Below are positions 21,378-29,594 of a stretch of DNA of 64,000 bases, piece by piece. The DNA is from Picochlorum sp. 'celeri' (lineage: Eukaryota; Chlorophyta; Trebouxiophyceae), in assembly GCA_010909725.1 (NCBI GenBank), contig JAACMV010000011.1, positions 558,001 through 622,000 on the forward strand. The letters are read 5' to 3'. The notes under the pieces are model-generated. The model worked only from the letters and a program-made list of their open reading frames with translations. It was not told where the DNA came from and made no database searches. Positions within the stretch are counted from its first letter, which is position 1; the number at the start of each line of letters is the position of its first letter. The position numbers and the translations under genes are program-made.

Positions 21378-22667
21378 ATGTCTGCGATTGTTGACGTGAT
21401 AGATAAGACGGAGAAGGCAGACGCACAGGAGATGCGCATGGGTGGTTCTCTGGCACCGGGAGGGTTGCGTGTGGCACAGGGTGACTTAATTGTGGATGAG
21501 ATGAAGAATTTGGGTATACAATCTATTCAGGATGTGAATGGGTCGGTTGAAGGTGGGCAGGATGCGTCTCATATGGCATCCTTGTGGGGGGGACCAGATG
21601 TGTTTGTTCCTCTCAGCAGTGACGGGCTGTTGTTCTCGTCTATTGGTGGTCTGAGCAATGAGTCAGAGAAAAGTAGTGATTTGAGTGCCTTTAGTGCCGA
21701 GTTTAATCCTGTGCTTCCTGCTCCTGAGCATCTGGATTCGTTTGGTGGGGCAGGAAAGAAGAAGAAGGAGAGAAAAGTGTTGCCTAGAAGGCGCCATGGC
21801 TCTGCTTCTGAGGGAGTTGCGTTGTCAACGAATAAAACAAAAAATAAGAAGGAGAATAAAGAGAAAGTGCCAAGCAGTGGTGATGTGGATGCAGTGGATA
21901 AGGTGAAGAGAACTGTGTATGTGGCAGATGTTCATCATCAGGTAACAGAGCAGGAGCTTGCACGGTTTTTCAGTGATTGTGGTCCAATTGTCGATTACAG
22001 GATTTGTGGTGATACGAATACAGTGCTTCGATTCGCTTTCATCGAATTTCACAGTGTTGCGGCGGCGAAGGAAGCATTGTCACTGTCTGGGAGTACGCTT
22101 GGGGAAAGTACTATTCGGGTGAGCCCCTCCAAAACTGCCATCATTCCGGTGAAAGACCAGTTTCTGCCACGATCTGAACGTGAGAGAGAAGCTGTGGCGA
22201 GAACGGTGTATGTCGCGAATATTCACAAGACTGTGGAGCGGGATGTGCTGAGGCAATTTTTCCAAATGGTGTGTGGACCTGTGAGTAAAATACGCCTTTT
22301 GGGGGATGCCCAGCATGATACCAAAATTGCATTTGTTGAATTCGCTTCTAAAGAATATACGAACGCAGCATTGAGATGTACCGGGGCCATGTTGGGACCT
22401 TTGGCCATTCGAGTGAGTCCTTCAAAGACACCAGTCAGGACAGATGCCAGGCGCCGAGTAGCTTCAGATGTGAGCCATCTTTCTCCAGATGCAGCGAGCG
22501 CTGCTGCAAAATTAACACAACAGCTTAAACAAAGCCTTAGACAGGGGACGATCCGTCAGAAGAAGAGTAACGTAAAGCCACAGGGTGGATCAGGTGCCAC
22601 CCCTGGAGAGGATACGCTTGCCTCACCAACAATCATATCATTGCTCGAAGGCATTTTGAGTGATTAG
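21378..22667 (+). CDS. CID8/CID11-like two-RRM protein with PAM2-like motif
   Basis: The start is set at ATG 21378 (429 aa). Two RRMs, about 190-265 and 285-360, show TVYVADVHHQVTEQELARFF, YRICGDTNTVLRFAFIEF, TVYVANIHKTVERDVLRQFF and RLLGDAQHDTKIAFVEF. Each ends in RVSPSKT, as in plant CID8-13 proteins. Upstream, DLSAFSAEFNP fits a PAM2 motif, which binds the MLLE domain of poly(A)-binding protein. A basic KKKKERKVLPRRRH block between them may be a nuclear signal. The family joins poly(A)-binding protein to RNA in plants; the exact target RNAs are unknown. A TATA-like TATATAAG lies just before the ATG. Confidence 0.93.
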   Translation: MSAIVDVIDKTEKADAQEMRMGGSLAPGGLRVAQGDLIVDEMKNLGIQSIQDVNGSVEGGQDASHMASLWGGPDVFVPLSSDGLLFSSIGGLSNESEKSSDLSAFSAEFNPVLPAPEHLDSFGGAGKKKKERKVLPRRRHGSASEGVALSTNKTKNKKENKEKVPSSGDVDAVDKVKRTVYVADVHHQVTEQELARFFSDCGPIVDYRICGDTNTVLRFAFIEFHSVAAAKEALSLSGSTLGESTIRVSPSKTAIIPVKDQFLPRSEREREAVARTVYVANIHKTVERDVLRQFFQMVCGPVSKIRLLGDAQHDTKIAFVEFASKEYTNAALRCTGAMLGPLAIRVSPSKTPVRTDARRRVASDVSHLSPDAASAAAKLTQQLKQSLRQGTIRQKKSNVKPQGGSGATPGEDTLASPTIISLLEGILSD

Positions 22668-22700
22668 TAGGTACACTTTTTTCCACGAAACAGTATTCAA

Positions 22701-23730
22701 TTAATATTTTGAGCATTTGTTCAGTACATGATCAAGAGATGTGGATATAATCCTGGATACAGGCCCAGGCACTGAGAAGGTATGGCGCCATGGCACAAGT
22801 CCCCATACATTGTTGGTCAGACACGCAATTTCTCCAAGCGCCTGTAGTTTCCTCAAGCTGCGTTTTCCAAGAAAAAATACGTTTAATTGCCTGACGTTTC
22901 TTCCCATGATACGTAAAATAAACTCGACACACGTTGTAATATATTGAAATGTCATACCTATTGGTCAAAAATGCTTCCCTCCACAGATGTCTCTCTGAGA
23001 CATTTGGACAGACACTGTATTCGATAGGAATCCCTGCGTGTTTGCATGCTTCAATGACTCGAGCCCTCATGGTCCCTGGGAGCACACCAGCTTCCACAGG
23101 AGCTGTTTGTACAACCATATCTCCAGACTCCTTTTCGACAACAATGAAAAGATTCGTGATGAGTCCTTCGAGTACATTGCCCTCTTTTGTACAAAGGAGT
23201 ACATCAATGGCATCTGTAGGTGCCATCTCCTCCAGGTACCTCCTGTCTGCCACCCATGTTGTATCCTTCATCATGGGATTTTTGCGTGGAGGCCCGAGAA
23301 TGTACGCTGTCCCACCATGTCGAACTGCATGTGATACATCATATGGAGACATGTAGATCTTCATCCAATCGTCGCTGTCCTCTCCATCACGTGGCTGTTG
23401 AAGAATCACCACCACCATCATCAAGCCAGCAACTTCTCCAAAACAGTCCTTACCACGCGGGATAGCTTCTTGAATCCGTAACCGTATCTTTGAACGAACT
23501 ATATCTCTTTGATTGTCATCATCGATGCGCGATAGAGTATCCTCCTCGGAAGAAGAGACTGCAACCTGAGAAAGCCTGTCCACATGGCTTGAAAGGTCAG
23601 TAACACGTAACTTCTCACCACACACATACATTGTCGTATAAATACACCCAGGATGATTTAACAGCAAATTTTTAATGCTACTGTCATCATGAATAATGAT
23701 GGTATCCCCTATTTCAACTATTCTACCCAT
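22701..23730 (-). CDS. Class IV (fold type IV) PLP aminotransferase-like protein
   Basis: Exons 22958-23730 and 22701-22857 give 309 aa; the start is the first true ATG. The fold-IV aminotransferase core is visible in EGLITNLFIVVEKESGDMVV, QTAPVEAGVLPGTMRARVIE and SVCPNVSERHLWREAFLTNS. It most resembles the plant D-amino-acid aminotransferase-like group rather than branched-chain enzymes. I do not see the usual catalytic lysine block clearly; the candidate is in NPMMKDTTWV. Activity is therefore uncertain. The 100-bp intron interrupts the conserved TNS motif. No clear targeting peptide. Confidence 0.8.
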
Positions 23731-23834
23731 GGTTTGGAATTCCACATGTCATGTCGTCCATTTTTTAATACCTCTTCTCTAGCGTACTCCCATTCATTCT
23801 TACAACAATATTTTTAAACTATTTTTAACGACTC

Positions 23835-24829
23835 CTACAGGGTCGATCGGAGTAATTTGAGAAACACCATGGGAGCTGCCACTCGTACATGGACTTCGGC
23901 AATATCAATATCATGCCCCCCCTCAACAAGACCCCACTGTTCAATCTGATGGTCTTCTTCCACTCTGGACGCTTTCAATAGATCCTGTATCGAAAACGAT
24001 CCTTCAACGCCACCAATAGCCATGCACACGGATTTGCAAGCCGATGATAGTTGTTCAAATGCACTCCTCTCCCATGGACTCAACCCTGTATACAGTAGTA
24101 AAACATTCATCCATGGGTCACAATGCAGCCATCAACAATCGGACTGGAAACTTGCATACCTATAATGTATTTTTGAACCTTGAGAAGATCTTCTTCCGAC
24201 ACAGGTGCGCCGAAAATGCTGGACGATGTCTCCAGCACAAGACCAAGTCTCTCCCGGGCCAATTGTAAAAATGGTTGCATCACATCCTCTTGCTTCTTGA
24301 ACAGCTCGGGATCTCTACTCTCTTCTACACGACATAACACAGGATCTGTAGATAAAAATCCTGCGGTATTTTGCGCGACGACAGCGGGGCTTTGCGGCTC
24401 ATCAATTGCTGTTGCTGCCAACGACATGAGGGGCATGGTGTTTGGATCTATCCGCGAGCCTTGCCAGTCCCATTCGGCAGCTATTCCATGCGCTAACGCT
24501 TTCGTAGGAAGCACTAATGGTTTCTTTGCTGGAGACTTGAGTGTAAACCTATCCAATGTAATTTCGTACCCACGGCAGGGGGCTGTTGACAATGAACCAG
24601 AAGAATCATCAGCTGGTGCCTCTCTCACGCCAACAGATGAATAAAACTTGACCATACCAGTCTTCGACTCCTCACTCCTGTCAGATACTCCATGTGTTGC
24701 ATAGCATCGCCTCGATTCTACATCTTTCATAGACTGAAACCATCTGCATTTCTCGAAACAGAGTTGCTCCACTCTCTCAGGAACAGCAAGACCTGTTTTG
24801 GATAGTGCTCTGAGAACCGATTGCATCAT
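23835..24829 (-). CDS. ATP12: Mitochondrial F1-ATPase assembly factor ATP12
   Basis: Exons 24160-24829 and 23835-24085 encode 306 aa. The ATP12 domain begins near YEITLDRFTLKSPAKKPLVLPTKALAHGIAAEWDWQ, followed by PLMSLAATAID, ELFKKQEDVMQPFLQLARERLG and the final LSPWERSAFEQLSSACKSV block. ATP12 binds the F1 alpha subunit in the mitochondrial matrix and helps build the alpha3-beta3 hexamer. The first 40-50 residues contain an amphipathic basic helix (VLRALSKTGLAVPERV), in keeping with a mitochondrial presequence. It is divergent from HCF164, with a 16-bp palindrome in between. Confidence 0.93.
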
Positions 24830-24975
24830 GCATTCAAAGTTGAAGTAGCATCAGAATAAGAAGAATAATTATTGAGTTATTGAATACCGTCAAGGCACAG
24901 CCACCGCCATTCAATCATCTGGGGGTAAAAAAATGAAAAGTTCCGTAATATGATCACAATGTCGACAAATCTACT

Positions 24976-24991
24976 GAAACGCATGCGTTTC
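24976..24991. promoter_or_regulatory. Palindrome GAAACGCATGCGTTTC in a divergent promoter
   Basis: This perfect 16-bp palindrome is in the 239-bp spacer between ATP12 (minus) and HCF164 (plus). Its inner 10-mer ACGCATGCGT recurs at 61579-61588 in another divergent spacer, so a shared dimeric regulator site is plausible but unproven. Confidence 0.5.
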
Positions 24992-25068
24992 GTTCACATG
25001 CTTTATATTTTTTAATTACAGTAGGTATTCTGAACACATATTCAATTCTCATATCACAGAGAGTAGCC

Positions 25069-25809
25069 ATGCTTCATTCCATGACGATGATGCAAAAGAG
25101 ACATGCGTGTGGACTGTGTCTCAGCGCTGCTTCTGTTGGCCATGCGCCATCCTCACGTGGTACTCGGACCCCTGGTGGTAGAGTTCCATTCAGATGTAGA
25201 GCGACAGACGACGGAGAGACCTCTGTGTCGGAGGAACCGACCACGGCTTCTGCACCAGCTGTTGGGGGAGGAGGAGAGGAGGCACCTTCATCAAAGGGCT
25301 TGTTGGCTGGTGGTGCTGTCGGTTTGGGAGTTGCTCTGTTTATCGTTGGAAAGATTGGTTTAGGTGGTCCTTCATTTGCTGCATTGGAGGCTGGATCTCT
25401 TCCATTGGACGAGGCACTTGGGAATGGAAAGCCAACCGTGTTGGAATTCTATGCAGACTGGTGTGACATGTGTAAGGAGCTTTTGCCGTCCACTTTGGAG
25501 GCTGAGAGGGAATACCAAGGTCGAGTCAACTTTGTTATGATGAATATTGATAATAGTAAATGGGCGCCGGAGATGGAAGAGTATAATGTCAAGGGTATTC
25601 CAGAGTTTGTGTTTTTGGATGCATCAGGAACACCACAGGCTGCTGCAGTTGGAAAAGTACCGAAAGAAGTTCTGGCAGCCGACGTTGCAGCTCTTGCTGA
25701 GAATAGAAGCCTTCCGTATGCGCGCATTCGAGGAGCGGCGTCCGATACAACGCGCCCAGATAGTGCTGGGGCAGTGGCAAAGAGCACCATGCCACGAGAT
25801 CATGCCTAG
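25069..25809 (+). CDS. HCF164: HCF164-like thylakoid thioredoxin
   Basis: This 246-aa protein has a plastid transit region (1-45), a Gly-rich single membrane span (about 78-97, [20 protein letters not shown]) and a thioredoxin domain with the active site WCDMC (131-135) in [23 protein letters not shown]164 faces the thylakoid lumen and, with CCDA, carries reducing power across the membrane for cytochrome b6f assembly. The downstream pattern [23 protein letters not shown] contains the cis-Pro. The order of transit peptide, anchor and thioredoxin matches the plant protein. A tail of about 40 residues after the fold is poorly conserved. Confidence 0.93.
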   Translation: MLHSMTMMQKRHACGLCLSAASVGHAPSSRGTRTPGGRVPFRCRATDDGETSVSEEPTTASAPAVGGGGEEAPSSKGLLAGGAVGLGVALFIVGKIGLGGPSFAALEAGSLPLDEALGNGKPTVLEFYADWCDMCKELLPSTLEAEREYQGRVNFVMMNIDNSKWAPEMEEYNVKGIPEFVFLDASGTPQAAAVGKVPKEVLAADVAALAENRSLPYARIRGAASDTTRPDSAGAVAKSTMPRDHA

Positions 25810-25883
25810 ATGATGAGCTTTTTCTTTTTGCCCTCATGTTCTTCTTCTTCTTCTTTATATTACATGTATGTTTATTCATTCAT

Positions 25884-26765
25884 TTATTCATAATGAGGTC
25901 TCCCTCCATATCGAAGTCGTTGTTGTCGCTCGTACGCAAGTCTACGCTGCTGCATATTGACAAATGATGCCGTCGTGTAGATGACTGCAGCGCCTGAAAA
26001 GTACAGGAGGGCTAGGTATGCTGCAATCAGCGATACTGCTGCAACTGATGCTACAGCAAAAAACAAGAGGCCACTCGGGAAGCTTGTTGCATAACTCGAA
26101 ATGAACGATGGAAGAGAGAATATAAACGTCACCACTGCCATGATGCCACCCACAGTGTAATTCACGAGCGCAGTGAGCAACAAATTTACCAGCAGAGACA
26201 CCCAGTCTCTATCCCGTGCCCTCAAAATAGTAAACAGACTGTCCCAAAATGTCTGCCTTTGCGCAAACACTTTTCCAGAGTCAAACGACGTCCATAACAT
26301 CTTTCTAGATTCTTCTATCCCAGCGTCAGACCAGATTCCCAAATTGGACTTGGCCTCTTTCAGCATTGCATCCCGCTCCTGTTGAAGCGCACGTACTCGA
26401 GTCTTTGCATCTCGTATCTCTGGATCATGAGCTTTCACTTTCTCTCTATACTCTGGTCTAAATCTCCAAAACCAAACTTTGTGTCGACGAGCCCTCATAT
26501 CTGCCTCGAGATAGGACCGTTCTGCTGCTGCAAGCCTGTCCTCCACTTTATGAGCTTGAGCTATACTATGCCGAAAATTGGCCAATTTTTCATCCGTAAT
26601 TTTGACAGGAGCGGGTGCAAAAAATACTGCAAAAAGTCCAAATAACCATACGAGCCCAATAGACACGCGTTTCTTTGTCGCATGTCTTGAAATGATGGAC
26701 AATGCTCCTCCTCCCCCGGAAGAGGAGTTGCGAGGCCTCACAGCACGTTGACGGGATGAATCCAT
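25884..26765 (-). CDS. Conserved green-lineage membrane protein
   Basis: This 293-aa protein starts at the ATG at 26765 (an upstream in-frame ATG at 26786 also exists). It has one N-terminal span (SIGLVWLFGLFAVFFAPAPV), a charged helical region (about 70-145, VWFWRFRPEYREKVKAHDPE and VRALQQERDAMLKEAKSNL), then three further spans: LLVNLLLTALVNYTVGGIMA, then FISSYATSFPSGLLFFAVAS, and LIAAYLALLYFSGAAVIYT. The GKVFAQRQTFWDSLF segment is one I associate with uncharacterised plant transmembrane proteins. Location and role are unknown. The ATG is 35 bp after the stop of the G-patch gene on the same strand. Confidence 0.8.
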   Translation of the reverse strand: MDSSRQRAVRPRNSSSGGGGALSIISRHATKKRVSIGLVWLFGLFAVFFAPAPVKITDEKLANFRHSIAQAHKVEDRLAAAERSYLEADMRARRHKVWFWRFRPEYREKVKAHDPEIRDAKTRVRALQQERDAMLKEAKSNLGIWSDAGIEESRKMLWTSFDSGKVFAQRQTFWDSLFTILRARDRDWVSLLVNLLLTALVNYTVGGIMAVVTFIFSLPSFISSYATSFPSGLLFFAVASVAAVSLIAAYLALLYFSGAAVIYTTASFVNMQQRRLAYERQQRLRYGGRPHYE

Positions 26766-26800
26766 ATATCTTTTACTACAAAACAATTAATTTTATTTAA

Positions 26801-28093
26801 TTAATGGCTATTATGCTGTGACAGAGACACTATTTTCCCTTTGATGGCAAAGACCGAGCCCTGCTGTGATTCTAGACACTGGGTGATTTGGACTTTGAGA
26901 CGTTTGGATTTCGTCGTGATGGTGGCATCCTTTTGTAAGTGCTTGACAGCACCTTTAATCAGAGACTTCATTTTCATAGACTTGCTCGTCTCCTGGGACA
27001 ACAGATGCTCCAGTATGCCTGCAATGTCCTGGTTTGACGTGTCACCTGATTGTCGTGCCTTCTTTTTGGGTGGCATCACAATCTTAATCTGCACATCATC
27101 GTCGTCATCATCCGTCGATGAACATTCTTTTTCATTCTCCTCTTGCTCATTATCGGAATCGTCATCCAAGCGGGTCTTGGTGCCCTGCCATCGCACACCT
27201 GCAACCTTTTTGGGCATGGAGGACCTGCCAAGGCCAATCCGGCCAGTCGTGGCACCATCATGGGCAGACGTGAAAAGATTCTCCTGATCCTGTTCAGAAA
27301 ATCCTTTTGTTTTGCGAATGCTACTCTTTTCTTTTTTACTCCCTGCTCTCGGTCCCCGAACAAAGTAGTTGGACCACCATCTGTCCTCTGGAACAACATA
27401 CTCATCCTTGTTCGACTTTGATTCTACGACTACAGCTATTTTCTCTTCTTCTATATCTTCTTCATGCGACGAGCTTTCTTGCTTGGCGTTGCCGTCAGCA
27501 TCAGTTCCCCCCTGTGCCATCAACTCTGCCTGCTTGGAAAATGGATCCTCCCCAAGAATAGCCGCAAGATCACTCGACGAATACCCTTTCACCATTTTGG
27601 CATGTTCTCGCCGTTTAAATCTACCAATATGTGAGGCTTTCTTCTTTTCTTCCTTCTTGCTATCCTTTTTCTTATCCTTCTTCTTTCCAGCTTTCTTCTT
27701 CTTCCCATCCTTTTTCTTTTTACTCTTTCTTGCCTCGCCCTCTGCGGACTTGCTCTTTTTGGGGGAAGCAACAACAGTATCATCATCGTCTTCTTCAGAA
27801 GATGACGACGAACTCCCAGCATGCTTTGACGTAATCTCACTCAGAGAACTCAAAACTCTGTGAAACTCTGACATATTATTCGACCAATCTCGTGCCCGAT
27901 CATGAGACTCAACAGCCCCCACACCCCAATTTTCAAACTTTTTCTTCACTCGTATATGCTCCTTAATGCCCTGTTTGGACGCACCCAGCCCCTCGCCTTC
28001 GTTCCAACCCATGCTCTTGAGCAACTTGTATCCCGCCGACTCCTTCTGAACTCCCTGATATCGAGTTCCAACCATATTTGCTTCTGAACCCAT
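26801..28093 (-). CDS. G-patch nucleolar protein, GPATCH4-like
   Basis: This 430-aa protein has a G-patch at about 16-60 (GYKLLKSMGWNEGEGLGASKQGI, then IRVKKKFENWGVG). G-patches bind and stimulate DEAH helicases such as DHX15. Behind it lies a Lys-rich tract (KKKDGKKKKAGKKKDKKK) and a second block, EDRWWSNYFVRGPRAG, like the WW-FVxGG segment of plant GPATCH4-type proteins. Strong acidic and basic runs fit a nucleolar ribosome-biogenesis factor. The last 60 residues (LLSQETSKSMKMKSLIKGAV) look helical. The gene has a single exon. Confidence 0.88.
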   Translation of the reverse strand: MGSEANMVGTRYQGVQKESAGYKLLKSMGWNEGEGLGASKQGIKEHIRVKKKFENWGVGAVESHDRARDWSNNMSEFHRVLSSLSEITSKHAGSSSSSSEEDDDDTVVASPKKSKSAEGEARKSKKKKDGKKKKAGKKKDKKKDSKKEEKKKASHIGRFKRREHAKMVKGYSSSDLAAILGEDPFSKQAELMAQGGTDADGNAKQESSSHEEDIEEEKIAVVVESKSNKDEYVVPEDRWWSNYFVRGPRAGSKKEKSSIRKTKGFSEQDQENLFTSAHDGATTGRIGLGRSSMPKKVAGVRWQGTKTRLDDDSDNEQEENEKECSSTDDDDDDVQIKIVMPPKKKARQSGDTSNQDIAGILEHLLSQETSKSMKMKSLIKGAVKHLQKDATITTKSKRLKVQITQCLESQQGSVFAIKGKIVSLSQHNSH

Positions 28094-28433
28094 GTATTTA
28101 TTTATTTATGTATCTAGAGTGATGATCTTGATGTCTTTCAGAACGCTTCAAATCCCTCGGCAAGGATTTACACATGCATGGCGACAGAGAAAAAACTTCT
28201 CTAGAATCGATATATTCTCTGATGTAATGCTTTTTATACTCTTAAAATCTCTAAAGAAATGCGCATTTGAAGAATTGATCAATCGCATCTGTGTCAATGC
28301 AGACGTCGTGATATGGAACAATCCTTCTGATCAAGTCCCACAACTATCTATATTTGGAAATGATGAGCGCTACAGTTTGTACGAAGGACTTCATCGTACA
28401 TACGTCTGAATCAAAGCATAACGTTGCGTTCCA
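28094..28433. other. Intergenic gap; one doubtful plus-strand ORF
   Basis: A plus-strand ATG frame from 28092 to 28409 (105 aa) overlaps the G-patch start codon by two bases. Its C-terminal half (FEELINRICVNADVVIW) looks protein-like, but no family, splice site or codon signal supports it. It is left uncalled. Confidence 0.35.
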
Positions 28434-29289
28434 TCAGATGATCATGACCGCAATGACAGCAGTGGCCAATACAGCTGTAGGCAGAGGCACCCCACTTGCT
28501 TCTGGCACTGGAGATGAAGACGTGTCTTCTTCTTCTTGTGCTGGAGATGCAGCAGAGGGTGTGGAAGACATGTCTTCTTCTCCAGTAGCAGGAGAAGACG
28601 TACGGTTCGTGGCTTGGAGAATCTGTTGCACTTGTTTGTATGCATTCTCATAATCCGGACCTGGTTTTGGGCCTGTGCATTTGTCAATCATCTCTCCAAA
28701 TGCCTGTCCCAAGGCATCATCTGTTGTGTCCTCAGTCTCTTTTGCATCATCATCAATCGTCTTTACCAAGGATGATTTACATGCTTGCGCAAAAGGACAT
28801 CCATTTGTGAAGTTGATCTGAGGGATCACGGCGAATGGAATGTTTCCACTGAATGTCCCTTGAGATTGGCGCTCCTCATCACTACCAGAGAACCTAGGTT
28901 TGTTGAAAGCTGTCTTGACAAATGCTGCGAGGCATGCGTCACAGCCTTTGTTTGTATCAAAGTCAGCTGCAATGAAGAAAAGATACGAATGGTTATTATA
29001 TATACATACAAAGAGAGAGAGAGAGAGAAAGTCTTGTACCAATCCATAGGGTATGTGAGAACGCACCACCAATACAGGAGGCCACCATATCCTCATAATC
29101 ACCAGGTCCAAAGAAGTCTCCCACATTCTTCTCAAACATAGGAGGGCATGTGATATTGTATGGTTTACCATCTTTCAATTGGATCTCGACGATACCTGGT
29201 GCGATGAGTTTTCCAGGTGTGGCTCCGAAACCAACAGCAGCAAGGTTGGCCAGTGCCGCAGCAAGTAGGGCATTGTGATATGCGCGCAT
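28434..29289 (-). CDS. Secreted protein with GPI-like tail
   Basis: Exons 29040-29289 and 28434-28966 encode 260 aa. There is a signal peptide (ALLAAALANLAAVGFGA). The mature part has three Cys-containing blocks (NITCPPMF, GCDACLAAFVKTAF, GCPFAQACKSSLV), sequons (NITC, NFTN, NRTS), then a Ser/Thr/Glu-rich stalk and a hydrophobic end (ASGVPLPTAVLATAVIAVMII). That layout is typical of a GPI-anchored surface protein. The CxxC-containing segment is saposin-like in spacing, but I cannot assign a family. The intron carries a (CT)n and TATATA tract. It shares its domain order, but not sequence, with the amidase at 6-8 kb. Confidence 0.75.
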
Positions 29290-29594
29290 GGTAGATGGAG
29301 AATAGTGATAGGAAATTATCAATCTTGTTGTAAAATATATCTAATTATGAGGGGAGGAGGCGGAATATAAGAGGGTATATGTATGCTTTGCGATGTGATT
29401 GATGTCGCCGACAGTAGCAGTACGAAGCGATTACGCTACGCGTAGAGAGTTTCGGCTGTACGGCCACAGCGCCACCTTATCTATCAAGGAAACAAAACCA
29501 TGTGTCTCTGTTCTCGCGGGTAATAATAGTATGTGATACGATATTATGTGTGACATTACAGTAGTACAGCATATGAATACGAGATATATTCATG
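29290..29594. other. Intergenic gap, no gene seen
   Basis: Spacer between two minus-strand genes. It contains a palindrome-like TACGCTACGCGTAGAG segment near 29430 and otherwise no supported feature. Confidence 0.45.

Noticed and set aside
28092..28409. Plus-strand 105-aa frame
   Set aside because: It overlaps the G-patch start codon, has no family and no splice support; it is noted only as doubtful.
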